Shown: positions 16,101 to 25,259, numbered from the stretch's first letter. The stretch: DNA of 28,937 nt from an uncultured Collinsella sp. (GCA_958446785.1 CAUCXP010000001.1:1-28937), one strand, 5' to 3'. The notes: generated from the sequence alone by a model not told the origin. Numbers and translations: made by a program.

Positions 16101-17447
16101 ATGATCGATCGCTATACCCGCCCGGAGATGGGACATATCTTCTCCCTCGAGAACAAGTATGCCATTTGGCAGGAGATCGAGGTTCTGGCCTGCGAGGCCC
16201 AGGCGGAGCTCGGCAAGATCGGCATTTCTAAAGACGAAGCCCAGTGGATCCGCGACCATGCCAACTTTGAGAAGGCGAAGGTCGATGAGATCGAGGAGGT
16301 CACGCGCCACGATGTCATCGCCTTCCTGACCAACATGAAGGAATATATCGACGCCGATGTTCCCGAGGGCGAGCCCAAGCCTAGTCGCTGGGTTCACTAC
16401 GGTATGACCAGCTCCGACCTGGGTGATACTGCTCTGTGCTATCAGCTTACTCAGGCGTGTGACCTGATTATCGAGGACGTCAAGAAGCTCGGCGTGATCT
16501 GCAAGCGCCGCGCCTTCGAGGAGCGCAATACGCTCTGCGCCGGACGCACCCATGGCATCCATGCTGAGCCGATGACCTTCGGCATGAAGTTTGGCTCTTG
16601 GGCATGGGAACTCAAGCGCGACCTTGATCGTCTTGAGGATGCTCGCAAGAACGTTGCCTTCGGTGCCATCTCCGGTGCCGTCGGCACCTACAGCTCCATC
16701 GAGCCGCTCGTCGAGGAGTACGTCTGTGAGCACCTGGGTCTGGTTCACGACCCGCTGTCCACGCAGGTCATCAGCCGCGATCACCACGCCTATCTTGCCG
16801 GCGTGCTTGCCACTACAGCGGCCACCTGCGAGCGCATCGCGACCGAGGTCCGCAACCTGCAGAAGACCGATACACTCGAGGCCGAGGAGCCCTTCCGCAA
16901 GGGCCAAAAGGGCAGCTCCGCCATGCCGCACAAGCGCAACCCCATCACCATGGAGAAGGTCTGCGGTCTGTCGCGCGTCGTGAAGTCCAACGCCCAGGTC
17001 GCCTTCGACAACGTCGCCCTGTGGCACGAGCGCGACATTTCGCACTCTTCCGCCGAGCGTGTCGCCCAGGCCGATAGCTTCATCGCGCTTGACCATATGT
17101 TCCAGTGCCTCATTCGCGTTATCGACGGCCTGCAGCTGTATCCGGCCCGCATGATGGCCAATCTCAACAAGACCCGCGGCCTCATCTTCTCCTCCAAGGT
17201 CCTGCTTGCCCTCGTCGATACGGGTATCACCCGCGAGGATGCGTACGCCATTGTGCAGGAGAACGCCATGGCCACCTGGCACGAGGTGCAGGATTGTGTC
17301 TCTGGCCCCACCTTTAAGGAGCGTCTCGAGGCCGATCCGCGCTGCACCGTCAGCCAGGAGAAGCTCGACGAGATTTTTGATCCGTGGGACTTCCTCACCC
17401 GCATCGATACGGTCTTCGATCGCCTGGAGCAGCTGAGCTTCGAGTAG
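16101..17447 (+). CDS. purB: Adenylosuccinate lyase
   Basis: PurB cleaves SAICAR to AICAR and adenylosuccinate to AMP, releasing fumarate, in purine synthesis. The start is ATG 16101, preceded by AAAAAGGAG; an upstream in-frame start at 16059 overlaps the promoter. The 448-residue length is normal. Motifs of the fumarase/aspartase superfamily are TRHDVIAF (68-75), GMTSSDLGDT (101-110), GRTHGIHAEP (148-157, general acid H151), and the signature loop GSSAMPHKRNP (271-281) with its catalytic serine. The gene stands alone with its own terminator; purC lies about 7 kb downstream, so the purine genes are dispersed here. Confidence 0.96.
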   Translation: MIDRYTRPEMGHIFSLENKYAIWQEIEVLACEAQAELGKIGISKDEAQWIRDHANFEKAKVDEIEEVTRHDVIAFLTNMKEYIDADVPEGEPKPSRWVHYGMTSSDLGDTALCYQLTQACDLIIEDVKKLGVICKRRAFEERNTLCAGRTHGIHAEPMTFGMKFGSWAWELKRDLDRLEDARKNVAFGAISGAVGTYSSIEPLVEEYVCEHLGLVHDPLSTQVISRDHHAYLAGVLATTAATCERIATEVRNLQKTDTLEAEEPFRKGQKGSSAMPHKRNPITMEKVCGLSRVVKSNAQVAFDNVALWHERDISHSSAERVAQADSFIALDHMFQCLIRVIDGLQLYPARMMANLNKTRGLIFSSKVLLALVDTGITREDAYAIVQENAMATWHEVQDCVSGPTFKERLEADPRCTVSQEKLDEIFDPWDFLTRIDTVFDRLEQLSFE

Positions 17448-17490
17448 GGTTAACCTAATTCGACCGCTTGCGGATGCATTTCAACCTTTG

Positions 17491-17524
17491 GCGCCTTGCC
17501 CGTCTTGGGCGAGGCGCTTTTTTT
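17491..17524 (+). terminator. Terminator of purB
   Basis: An 11-bp stem (17491-17501 with 17507-17517, one G-T pair) is followed by seven T residues, 43 bases after the purB stop. Confidence 0.9.
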
Positions 17525-17588
17525 ACTGTCGCATATGCGCCCGGGTAATAAAATGAACTCCGACTGCTGTTTCGATGAAAGGGGGCAC

Positions 17589-18425
17589 GTGCCCAGACGC
17601 ATCAAGCGGGCCACCATCGTCTCGTTTACGCTCATACTCCTTGTTGCCGTCTGTGCGGGCGCCCTGACGTATACCGTTCGAAGCAGTTCTTCCTCCTCGA
17701 ATGAAGCCGATAGAGATCTCCCGGTGCTCAAAATCGGCGTTACGGATAACGACCCCTATGTGTATGTCGATACCACGGGCGATTACGCCGGTATCGATAT
17801 CGACATCGCCCGCGAGGCCTGCAAGCGTGCGGGGCTCAAGCCACAGTTTGTCGATATTGACTGGAACGATCGCGACCGGCTGCTCAAAAACGGTGATATC
17901 GATTGCCTGTGGTGTGACTATTCTCCCTGTTATCGCGAGGATAAGTATTACTGGACCGAGCCGTATCTAACCGTGACGGTCTCGGTTGCCGCCAAGAAAA
18001 CGAGTGGCATCAAGTCCTTGGCACATCTCGATGGAAGTAAGACCATTGCGGTGATTGCGGGTTCGGTGAGTGAACGCCGATTGCTTGCGGGGGATTTGGG
18101 GGTCTCGTCGGACGTTCAAATCAAATCATATGGCTCTGCCGAACTCTGCAAAGCCGCTCTAGTCAAAGGGTACGTTGACTGCTGGATGGCGGATGTCCAG
18201 TCGCTTGACCGACTCGTTGCTCAGTATCCCGGCGTTTACCGTGTGTTTGCCGACAATGTTATGACGGTTGACCTGGGCGTCGCGTTTGATGACAGCTATG
18301 AAGGATCGGTCGTAAAGGATCTCAATACCGCGCTGTTCGACATGGATCGAGATGGCACGATTGACCGTATTGTGGGCAATTACAAGACAGGAGCGACGAC
18401 GGGCGGGCAAGGAGGAAATTCATGA
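17589..18425 (+). CDS. Membrane-anchored extracellular solute-binding protein (SBP_bac_3 type)
   Basis: The start is taken as GTG 17589, preceded by GAAAGGGGG; earlier in-frame starts lie in or near the purB terminator. The 278-residue protein has a basic N-terminus, one hydrophobic segment (about 8-30) and a serine-rich linker. A periplasmic-binding-protein fold follows, beginning LPVLKIGVTDNDPYVYVD and then GIDIDIAREACKRAGL, as in amino-acid-type (family 3) binding proteins. The lipobox is poor (VAVC), so the segment may be an uncleaved anchor. No transporter permease or ATPase is nearby. Instead the stop overlaps the start of a diguanylate cyclase (ATGA), which suggests a sensing role. The ligand cannot be read from the sequence. 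Confidence 0.87.
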   Translation: MPRRIKRATIVSFTLILLVAVCAGALTYTVRSSSSSSNEADRDLPVLKIGVTDNDPYVYVDTTGDYAGIDIDIAREACKRAGLKPQFVDIDWNDRDRLLKNGDIDCLWCDYSPCYREDKYYWTEPYLTVTVSVAAKKTSGIKSLAHLDGSKTIAVIAGSVSERRLLAGDLGVSSDVQIKSYGSAELCKAALVKGYVDCWMADVQSLDRLVAQYPGVYRVFADNVMTVDLGVAFDDSYEGSVVKDLNTALFDMDRDGTIDRIVGNYKTGATTGGQGGNS

Positions 18426-20221
18426 CAACTGATGAGCACCGTTTGAGTCGAAAGACTCTGAACGTCATAGCTGCCAGCGTTATTGTCAGCGCCGTCTTGT
18501 TAGGCCTGTTGTATACGGTTGGAACCCATCGCTGCCTCGAAAAAACGCTTGGGTTTGGCCAAGAAACCATGGTGTTTTTGGAGAACGCTTGCGAAAAATA
18601 TGACCGCTACGAACAGGGGAGAAAAACCGAGGCGACGCACGATTTGCTCGCCGCGGTCGAATCGTTTGTGACGTTCCTGTCCTCTGATCGCGTTGAGGTT
18701 AACGACGATCTTATCGAGCAATTTGTCCATGCCGAGAACCTTTCGGGGCTGATGGTCATGGACTCCGATGGCCATATGGCTGCCCACTACGACATCGATG
18801 GTCGCGATCCGCTCATGTTGTGGCGAGATGAGTTGGCCTGTTCGCCGGTCGCATCGATGTATCAAGGTTCCAAAGTGACCTACTCAACTGTCGATGAGCG
18901 CCGTGGTGTCGTTTTTGCCGTCTGTGCTGTTCCGTATGGCGACGGCGTTGCCCTGGCATACCGCTCACTTGTTTCCGATACGGCGGACGACTATTCATAT
19001 GCCATAGCCGACGTGCTTTCGAACAGTACCTTCCACCAGGGTCCCACGGTGCTTGTTATGGAGGATGCGGAGATTGTCTCATCCAACAGTGCCGATGCTG
19101 ACGTGTCGCTCGCCCGACTCCTCACCAGCGTAGGAGTTGAGTGGAAAGACGACGGCCTGACGCGCATCGAATATCGAGGAGACGAATGGTATGCCGTGCG
19201 TGCGGCATATAAGGACTACCGCCTGTTTGCGCTATATCCCAAATCTGAGGTCATGTCTGACAGGATTTCATTTGTCGCCGTCGGCGTCTTGGTGTGTCTT
19301 GCGTTTTGGGTTGTGGTGCTGTTGGCTCGAAATATCGTTGACCACCGCAATTTGGTCGAAAAGGATAAACAGCTCGGCATTATCAATGCCATAAGCGCCA
19401 TCTACGATTCGACCTTTCTTTTGCATCTCGACACCCTCGAGATCGAGGGGATCAATATGTCGCCGGCGATAGCGAAGATATTTGCCGAGCACAGCGAGGC
19501 ATATGACTTTATGGACACGGTCTGCCGGGATATCGTGAGCCCCGAAAGCCGCGAAGCGGTTGTGGGACTCGTAGATATAAGTTCGCTTCGTGAACGTATG
19601 GAGGGCGTACCGTACTTGGCTGCCGAGGTGCGAGATTGTCGAGGCGCTTGGTACTCGCTACAGGTTGTCCCCCAGCATCGCGATGAGCAAGGCCGGCTGG
19701 AGTCGGTCGTCGTGGCGACGCACAACATATCGATGGTCAAGCATGCCGAGGAGCTGTCATATCAAGACAAACTGACGGGGCTTCGCAACCGCAACTATCT
19801 TGAATCGCGCGGAGATAGCCTGGTAAACGAGGACTTGCCCGTGAGCGTGATTATGTTGGACTGCAATTATCTCAAGCGGACCAACGACATCTATGGTCAC
19901 GAGATGGGGGATGAACTGCTGCGACGGACGGCGTCCGTGCTGCGGCGGGTGGCTGGTGCGGATTATCTGCCGATGCGCCTTGGCGGCGACGAGTTTTTGC
20001 TGGTTTGCCCCCATACTGACAACGAGTCTGCGCTCGGGCTGGAACAGGATCTTCGTCTCGGTCTTGCCGCGGTAAGCGATGAGGCCCTGACGGTCAGCGC
20101 ATCGATTGGCGTGGCGACCGTCGAGACGGCTGGAAATACGCTGGCCGATGTATATCGTGTCGCCGACCACAATATGTATCGGGAGAAGCGCACGGTCCAC
20201 GCGCAGGGTGCGGACTGCTAA
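18422..20221 (+). CDS. Membrane diguanylate cyclase with extracellular sensor, PAS-like and GGDEF domains
   Basis: The 599-residue protein has a membrane segment at about 12-33, an extracellular sensor region of roughly 240 residues (Cache-like by layout), a second membrane segment at about 281-303, and a PAS-like region (about 315-440). A GGDEF domain begins at LTGLRNR (451-457), with D480 in SVIMLDCNYLK and the intact active-site GGDEF (521-525). Such enzymes make cyclic di-GMP from two GTP. The RxxD inhibitory site normally just before GGDEF is absent (AGADYLPMRL precedes it). AAGGAGG precedes the ATG, which overlaps the stop of the binding-protein gene, so the two are made together. Confidence 0.92.
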   Translation: MTTDEHRLSRKTLNVIAASVIVSAVLLGLLYTVGTHRCLEKTLGFGQETMVFLENACEKYDRYEQGRKTEATHDLLAAVESFVTFLSSDRVEVNDDLIEQFVHAENLSGLMVMDSDGHMAAHYDIDGRDPLMLWRDELACSPVASMYQGSKVTYSTVDERRGVVFAVCAVPYGDGVALAYRSLVSDTADDYSYAIADVLSNSTFHQGPTVLVMEDAEIVSSNSADADVSLARLLTSVGVEWKDDGLTRIEYRGDEWYAVRAAYKDYRLFALYPKSEVMSDRISFVAVGVLVCLAFWVVVLLARNIVDHRNLVEKDKQLGIINAISAIYDSTFLLHLDTLEIEGINMSPAIAKIFAEHSEAYDFMDTVCRDIVSPESREAVVGLVDISSLRERMEGVPYLAAEVRDCRGAWYSLQVVPQHRDEQGRLESVVVATHNISMVKHAEELSYQDKLTGLRNRNYLESRGDSLVNEDLPVSVIMLDCNYLKRTNDIYGHEMGDELLRRTASVLRRVAGADYLPMRLGGDEFLLVCPHTDNESALGLEQDLRLGLAAVSDEALTVSASIGVATVETAGNTLADVYRVADHNMYREKRTVHAQGADC

Positions 20222-20293
20222 TCTTGCCCCCGCGAGTCCATGCATCGTAGGATGTTGAATCGGTGCTTGCGATAATAAGTCGGCCCAGGCGGG

Positions 20294-20299
20294 GATAAT
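20294..20299 (+). promoter_or_regulatory. Candidate -10 element for the TSCPD-Tat lipoprotein pair
   Basis: GATAAT lies 36 bases upstream of the ATG at 20335, in the 113-bp gap after the cyclase gene. No well-spaced -35 was seen. Confidence 0.35.
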
Positions 20300-20334
20300 A
20301 GACGTCTGAAATTTCTTTCTGAGAGGGGATCTCA

Positions 20335-20598
20335 ATGATTAGTTTTGACTACAAGCCGCAGGGTGTATGCTCTCGCAATATTCACCTCAATCTCTCTGAC
20401 GATGGCAGCAAGGTGCTGGGCGTTGAGTTTACCGGCGGCTGTGACGGCAATCTCAAGGCAATCTCCAAGTTAGTCGAGGGTGCTCCTGCCGATCGCGTAA
20501 TCGAGGTTCTCGCCGGTAATACCTGCGGTATGAAAAAGACCTCTTGCGCCGATCAGCTTACGCGCGCTATCGAGGCCGCTCGCGCCGAGATCGCCTAA
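20335..20598 (+). CDS. TSCPD-domain protein (TIGR03905-like)
   Basis: The 87-residue protein opens with FDYKPQGVCSRNIHLNL and has GVEFTGGCDGNLKAI, then VLAGNTCGMKKTSCADQL. Cysteines are C12, C36, C64 and C71. This is the pattern of the short TSCPD family; the same domain occurs at the end of some B12-dependent ribonucleotide reductases. The cysteines suggest metal binding, but the function of the stand-alone proteins is unknown to me. GAGAGGGG precedes the ATG. Its stop shares one base with the ATG of the next gene (TAATG), so translation is coupled. Confidence 0.85.
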   Translation: MISFDYKPQGVCSRNIHLNLSDDGSKVLGVEFTGGCDGNLKAISKLVEGAPADRVIEVLAGNTCGMKKTSCADQLTRAIEAARAEIA

Positions 20599-21809
20599 TG
20601 GGTATCGCCGACCACATCAAGAATGGAATATCGCGCCGTGGCTTTGTGCTCGGCGGTGCTGCCGCGGGCGCTGCCACGGTGCTTGCCGGTTGCTCGAAAA
20701 AAACGGGCACCAGCGACGATGCCGCCGGCGAGCCGCAGGTTATCAAGGACGATTCGAAGATTGTCTCGATCACTGATGAGTACGAAGCTGTTGATATCGA
20801 TCTTGAGCCGGCGGCGTCGTGGACGCTGCCGCTGGGCACGCTGCTGTACTACTGCGATGGCGACTACGCCGCCGCGATGATGGCGCCTGCTTCTGCTCTG
20901 CATGCCAATACGCTTGGTGTGCTCAACCTGGGCGATGGCTCGCTTACCACATTAATCGAGGATCCTATCGAGGGCACGGGATATGCTTTTTACGATGTCC
21001 GTGCCGGCGATGGCGTGTTTGCGTGGGTTGAGATGAACTTTGCCAATTCATCGTGGAAGCTCTACGCTCAAAATCTGTCGGGCGCTTCGCTCTCTGGCGA
21101 CGTGGCTGAGCTCGATCGAGGTGGCAAGGACTATGATCCGCCCCTGTTTACGGCGTTCGGGTCATCGGTCATCTGGTATAAAATGCCTTCGGCAGGCGGC
21201 AATAAAACGAGTAGTGATTCGTTTTGCTATCGTCGCTCGCTTGATGAATCCAAGGCCGAGGTAATTTGGAAATCGATGGGCCGCTTTGCATCGGCCCCGC
21301 GCGCGAGCGACGGCATTTTGACCATCTCGCCGCGTGTCCGCAACGACGAAGGCGTCTACTATGGCATAACGGCAATCGATCTGACCGATGGCAACAACAC
21401 CAAACGTGCCCAGCTAGTCCTTCCCTCGTCAGTCTCGCCTTTCGAGGCCGTATATATGGGCGATACCTTCGTGTTTTCTATCGAGGCGACCTATAGTGAC
21501 GTGGGCAGCCTGGGCAACATGGGCACGTATATCGGTAATGAGGGAGGGCCATACCTTTTTCTGTCCCGCGAGCCGCTCGCATGTGCTGCCGGCAAGAAGA
21601 ATAAATATCTCGTTAAGGTACAGGCATCGCATTTTCTCATCGACACCTCTGCCAAGACCTATGGCTCGCTGTTGTCGCCCGACCGCGCTTTGGAATATGG
21701 CGATTATCCAGCTACGGCGGGAAAATCGGACTCATTCCTTACGTACGCCACGGTGCGCAACAGCCAGGGTATACCCGAGACGGTCACCGCACGCCTATTC
21801 TCTCTTTAA
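20598..21809 (+). CDS. Tat-exported lipoprotein of unknown function
   Basis: The start is ATG 20598, overlapping the previous stop; an in-frame upstream start would read through the TSCPD gene. The 403-residue protein has a twin-arginine motif SRRGFVL (12-18), a small-residue hydrophobic stretch and a lipobox LAGC with C32. It should therefore be exported folded and lipid-anchored outside the membrane. The mature part has repeated beta-rich segments, compatible with a beta-propeller-like fold, but I recognise no family. It follows the cysteine-rich TSCPD gene by coupling. No clear T-rich terminator follows. Confidence 0.82.
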   Translation: MGIADHIKNGISRRGFVLGGAAAGAATVLAGCSKKTGTSDDAAGEPQVIKDDSKIVSITDEYEAVDIDLEPAASWTLPLGTLLYYCDGDYAAAMMAPASALHANTLGVLNLGDGSLTTLIEDPIEGTGYAFYDVRAGDGVFAWVEMNFANSSWKLYAQNLSGASLSGDVAELDRGGKDYDPPLFTAFGSSVIWYKMPSAGGNKTSSDSFCYRRSLDESKAEVIWKSMGRFASAPRASDGILTISPRVRNDEGVYYGITAIDLTDGNNTKRAQLVLPSSVSPFEAVYMGDTFVFSIEATYSDVGSLGNMGTYIGNEGGPYLFLSREPLACAAGKKNKYLVKVQASHFLIDTSAKTYGSLLSPDRALEYGDYPATAGKSDSFLTYATVRNSQGIPETVTARLFSL

Positions 21810-21868
21810 GCTTAGAGGGGTTAAAAAGGCGCCAACAGGGGAATAAACGCGTTGTAATTGTGAGTACC

Positions 21869-21907
21869 GCCCGCCGAGCTGCCGCGTCATAGTGGCATCC
21901 GGCGGGC
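21869..21907. other. Large two-part hairpin upstream of the response regulator gene
   Basis: GCCCGCC (21869-21875) pairs with GGCGGGC (21901-21907), and inside it GCCGC (21881-21885) pairs with GTGGC (21892-21896). No T-run follows, so it is a poor terminator. It sits just before TAAAAT (21918-21923), a possible -10 for the two-component genes. Role unknown. Confidence 0.4.
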
Positions 21908-21962
21908 TCAGGTGCGTTAAAATGGGCTTGTTCTTAGCTGATTGAGACAGGGGGGCCGTGTT

Positions 21963-22685
21963 ATGGCTTCAGATGCAAAAAAGATTCTGCTGGTCGAGGA
22001 TGAGAAGGCAATCCGTGACGCCGTCGCTGCCTATCTCGAGCGCGAAGGCTACTGGGTTGTGGGTGTCGGCGACGGCCAGTCCGCGATCGAGGAGTTCGAG
22101 AAGCATCAGTTTGACCTGGTCGTGCTCGACCTTATGCTCCCCAAGATCCCCGGCGAGCGCGTTTGCCGCACCATTCGCGATACCTCGGATGTCCCCATCA
22201 TCATGCTGACTGCCAAGGGCGAGATCGAGGACCGTATTATCGGTCTTGAGCTCGGCGCCGACGACTATCTGATTAAGCCGTTCTCGCCGCGCGAGCTTGT
22301 CGCGCGCGTACGCGCCTTGTTCCGCCGTGCCCATCAGGCCGACGAGCCAGCCGTCGAGGTACTCGACTTCGGCGATCTGGTCATCGATATCTCGGGCCAC
22401 AAGATTTTGGTCGAGGGCAAGGAAGTCGACCTGACGGCTTCCGAGTTTAAGCTGCTCACCACGCTTGCCCGTCACCCCGGTCGCGTCTACAACCGCATGG
22501 AGCTGGTCGAGAAGGTGCTCGGCTACGACTTTGAGGGCTATGAGCGCACCATCGATAGCCACGTGAAGAACCTTCGCGCCAAGCTGGGCGATGATCCCAA
22601 GAAGCCCAAGTGGCTCTACACCGTCCACGGTGTCGGCTATCGCTTCGAGGCTCCGGCCAAGACCGATAAGTCGGACGAGAAATAG
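21963..22685 (+). CDS. OmpR-family two-component response regulator
   Basis: A 240-residue protein starting at ATG 21963 after CAGGGGGG; an upstream in-frame TTG is less likely. The receiver domain has the acidic pair E12-D13, phospho-acceptor D56 in VVLDLMLPKIPG, T83 in IIMLTAKGE and K105 in DYLIKPFSPRE. The C-terminal winged helix (about 140-232) ends with TIDSHVKNLRAKLGDD and VHGVGYRFE, typical of OmpR/PhoB regulators. The cognate kinase follows by 11 bases. The input signal and target genes are not evident. Confidence 0.95.
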   Translation: MASDAKKILLVEDEKAIRDAVAAYLEREGYWVVGVGDGQSAIEEFEKHQFDLVVLDLMLPKIPGERVCRTIRDTSDVPIIMLTAKGEIEDRIIGLELGADDYLIKPFSPRELVARVRALFRRAHQADEPAVEVLDFGDLVIDISGHKILVEGKEVDLTASEFKLLTTLARHPGRVYNRMELVEKVLGYDFEGYERTIDSHVKNLRAKLGDDPKKPKWLYTVHGVGYRFEAPAKTDKSDEK

Positions 22686-22696
22686 GGAAATCACAT

Positions 22697-24262
22697 ATGA
22701 CACCTGCGCGCTTTGAAATCGGACAAAAGCACAAGCAGGAGAGCGAGGCGGGTTCCAAGGCTAGTTGGAACACGCCTCGTTCCGATTCACGGCCAACGAT
22801 GAGCTATCCCTCGCGCATGGCACTTGCTTTTGCTCTGACATCGCTCATGACGGTATTGGTGCTGGTGGGCGTGGTCTCTGTTGTGTGGGGCACGGTCTTT
22901 TCGGATTACACGCGCTCCAATATCGTCGAGATCGCCAATTCTGCTGCCGAAAAGCTTGCGACGTCGTATGAGGAAAACGGCAACTGGACTGCGGGCGAGC
23001 TGCGCACGGTCGCGACATCGAGTTTGGTATCCGACGACCTGAGTATGCAGGTCGTCAACAAGAAGGGCGTTGTCGTCTATGACGACTCATGGCCTTCGGC
23101 AAGCGCGACCGCCGATGTGCGCGAGAGCGAATCGGCGTCGAGCAGCTCGAGCGGTAAAAAAGCATCGCATAGCCCGGTCTCGTCTGCTCCAACCGACTCC
23201 GATAGCGTTGCCAACGTCGAAATCATAACGTCTTCGGGCGAGCATGTCGGACAGGTAAAGCTATGGGCCATCGGCTCCGATGCCTTGCTCACCAAGGCGG
23301 ATTCTGCATTTAGGGAGAAGACCTTTAACGCCATGGCCCTCGCCGCGGTTGTTGCAATCTGCATTTCGGTCGTTATCGGATCGCTCGTGTCGCGCATGCT
23401 CACCAAGCCGATTCATCGTATTACGAGCACGGCCAAGCAAATTCGCGATGGCGATCTGTCCGCTCGTACTGGTTTGCGCGGTGATGACGAGATTGATCAG
23501 CTGGGTGAGACCTTCGATGAGATGGCCACTTCGCTCGAGAAGGATATGAAACACGAGAAGCGCCTGACCTCAGACGTGGCTCACGAACTTCGTACTCCGC
23601 TTATGGCCATGCTCGCGACAGTCGAAGCCATGCAGGATGGGGTGTATCCCACCGACGACGAGCATCTGGAAACCGTTGCATCCGAGACACGTCGCCTGGC
23701 CCGTCTGGTGCAGCAGATGCTCGATCTATCGCGCATGGAAAACAGCACAGCGCCGCTCAACCTTGAGCCGGTGGACATGGTTCCCTTCGTGCGTTCCATC
23801 GTCAACGCTCAGGAGCGCCTGTTTGTTGACCGCGATCTGCGCTTGCGCTTTGCAGATGAAACCCAGGGTCACGACGATGTCGTCGAGGCCGATCCCGACA
23901 TGATCACGCAGTGCGTCATCAATCTCATGAGCAACGCCATGCGCTACACCCCCGAGGGCGGTTGGGTCGTGGTGTCGGTGCTCAGTGACCGCAAGCATGT
24001 CAGTATTGCCGTTTCGGATACCGGCATCGGTATTGCCAAGGACGATCTGTCGCGCATCTTTGGTCGTTTTTGGCGTGCCGACGCCAGTCGCGCCCGCGAG
24101 GCGGGTGGCCTGGGCGTGGGCCTCGCCGTGACTAAACAAATCGTCGAGCGCCATCATGGCTACATTTCCGTGGAGTCGGAGCTTGGAAAGGGTACGACTT
24201 TTACAATTCATCTGCCTCGCGAGCACACGGCGGACGCGGCATCTACTACAATGGAGCACTAG
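22697..24262 (+). CDS. Membrane sensor histidine kinase, partner of the upstream regulator
   Basis: The 521-residue protein has a cytoplasmic N-terminus, a membrane segment (about 41-66), an extracellular sensor (about 67-208) with a serine-rich low-complexity stretch at about 144-170, and a second membrane segment (about 209-231). HAMP follows (about 232-285), then HisKA with H296 in SDVAHELRTP, N-box N413 (MSNAMRYTPEGG), G1 DTGIGI (441-446) and G2 GLGVGLAV (471-478). All catalytic motifs are intact. The ATG at 22697 is 11 bases after the regulator stop, with AGGGA upstream. The extracellular input is unknown. Confidence 0.94.
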   Translation: MTPARFEIGQKHKQESEAGSKASWNTPRSDSRPTMSYPSRMALAFALTSLMTVLVLVGVVSVVWGTVFSDYTRSNIVEIANSAAEKLATSYEENGNWTAGELRTVATSSLVSDDLSMQVVNKKGVVVYDDSWPSASATADVRESESASSSSSGKKASHSPVSSAPTDSDSVANVEIITSSGEHVGQVKLWAIGSDALLTKADSAFREKTFNAMALAAVVAICISVVIGSLVSRMLTKPIHRITSTAKQIRDGDLSARTGLRGDDEIDQLGETFDEMATSLEKDMKHEKRLTSDVAHELRTPLMAMLATVEAMQDGVYPTDDEHLETVASETRRLARLVQQMLDLSRMENSTAPLNLEPVDMVPFVRSIVNAQERLFVDRDLRLRFADETQGHDDVVEADPDMITQCVINLMSNAMRYTPEGGWVVVSVLSDRKHVSIAVSDTGIGIAKDDLSRIFGRFWRADASRAREAGGLGVGLAVTKQIVERHHGYISVESELGKGTTFTIHLPREHTADAASTTMEH

Positions 24263-24371
24263 CTTTTCGCTATTCGGTGAAGGAGGGGTTTCGTCCCTGC
24301 CGCTCCGAGTTTGCGAAAACGTGCGGGAAAGAACCCGCATTACTGTCGTATTTTGGTAAGGAGTGACTCAC

Positions 24372-25259
24372 GTGACAACGATGGAGCGTCGTCCGGATTC
24401 CCGTGGCAAGGTTCGTGATATCTACGATGCCGGTGAAAACCTGCTGATGGTCGCCACCGACCGCATTTCTGCGTTCGACTTCATTCTTCCCGACGAGATT
24501 CCGTTTAAGGGAGAGGTGCTCAACCGCATCTCGGCATTCTGGTTCGATAAGTTTGCCGACATCGTTCCCAACCACCTCGTTTCCATCGACCCGGCGGATT
24601 TCCCTGAGGAGTTTGCTGAGTATCGTGACTACCTCGCCGGCCGCGCCATGCTGGTTAAGAAGGCCCAGACGATTCCTATCGAGTGCATCGTCCGCGGCTA
24701 TCTGACCGGTTCGGGCAAGAAGACCTACGACGAGAACGGCACCGTCTGCGGCATCCAGCTGCCTGAGGGCCTGACCGAGGCTTCCAAGCTTCCTGAGCCG
24801 CTGTTCACGCCGTCCACGAAGGCCGAGATCGGTGACCACGACGAGAACATCTCGTTCGAGCGTTGCTGCGAGATCGTGGGCGAGGACATCGCCACGCAGA
24901 TTCGCGACCTTTCCCTCAAGATCTACAAGGCCGCTGCCGAGTACGCCGCGACCCGTGGCATCATCATTGCCGACACCAAGTTCGAGTTTGGTGTCATCGA
25001 TGGCAAGGTCACGCTGATCGACGAGTGCCTCACGCCCGATTCCAGCCGTTTCTGGCCTGCCGCCAGCTACGAGGAGGGCAAGATTCAGCCCAGCTACGAC
25101 AAGCAATTCGTCCGCAATTGGCTCAAAGCCAACTGGGATATGACGGGGGAGACCCCGCACCTGCCCGCCGAGGTCATCGATGGCACGTCCGAGCGCTATC
25201 GCGAGGCCTTCCAGATCATCACGGGCTCCCAGTTCACAAGCATGAAGGAGAACGCATAA
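24372..25259 (+). CDS. purC: Phosphoribosylaminoimidazole-succinocarboxamide (SAICAR) synthase
   Basis: PurC joins CAIR and aspartate using ATP in purine synthesis. The start is taken as GTG 24372, 8 bases after AAGGAG (24358-24363), giving 295 residues; an upstream GTG at 24363 overlaps that ribosome site. Motifs are GKVRDIYDAG (12-21), TDRISAFDFILPDEIPFKG (29-47), IECIVRGYLTGSG (103-115) and GDHDENISF (154-162). The length fits the longer SAICAR synthase form. The 109-bp leader holds only a small GCGGG/CCCGC hairpin. A membrane protein gene starts right at its stop. Confidence 0.96.
   Translation: MTTMERRPDSRGKVRDIYDAGENLLMVATDRISAFDFILPDEIPFKGEVLNRISAFWFDKFADIVPNHLVSIDPADFPEEFAEYRDYLAGRAMLVKKAQTIPIECIVRGYLTGSGKKTYDENGTVCGIQLPEGLTEASKLPEPLFTPSTKAEIGDHDENISFERCCEIVGEDIATQIRDLSLKIYKAAAEYAATRGIIIADTKFEFGVIDGKVTLIDECLTPDSSRFWPAASYEEGKIQPSYDKQFVRNWLKANWDMTGETPHLPAEVIDGTSERYREAFQIITGSQFTSMKENA

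Noticed and set aside
15891..17282. A 463-codon minus-strand open frame opposite purB
   Set aside because: purB is certain on the plus strand. The antisense frame runs into the non-coding element A and has no family resemblance.
24263..24371. Purine riboswitch or PurR box in the purC leader (GCGAAAACGTGCGGG region)
   Set aside because: Only a weak likeness to a PurR operator and a 5-bp hairpin are visible. Conserved purine riboswitch cores are absent.
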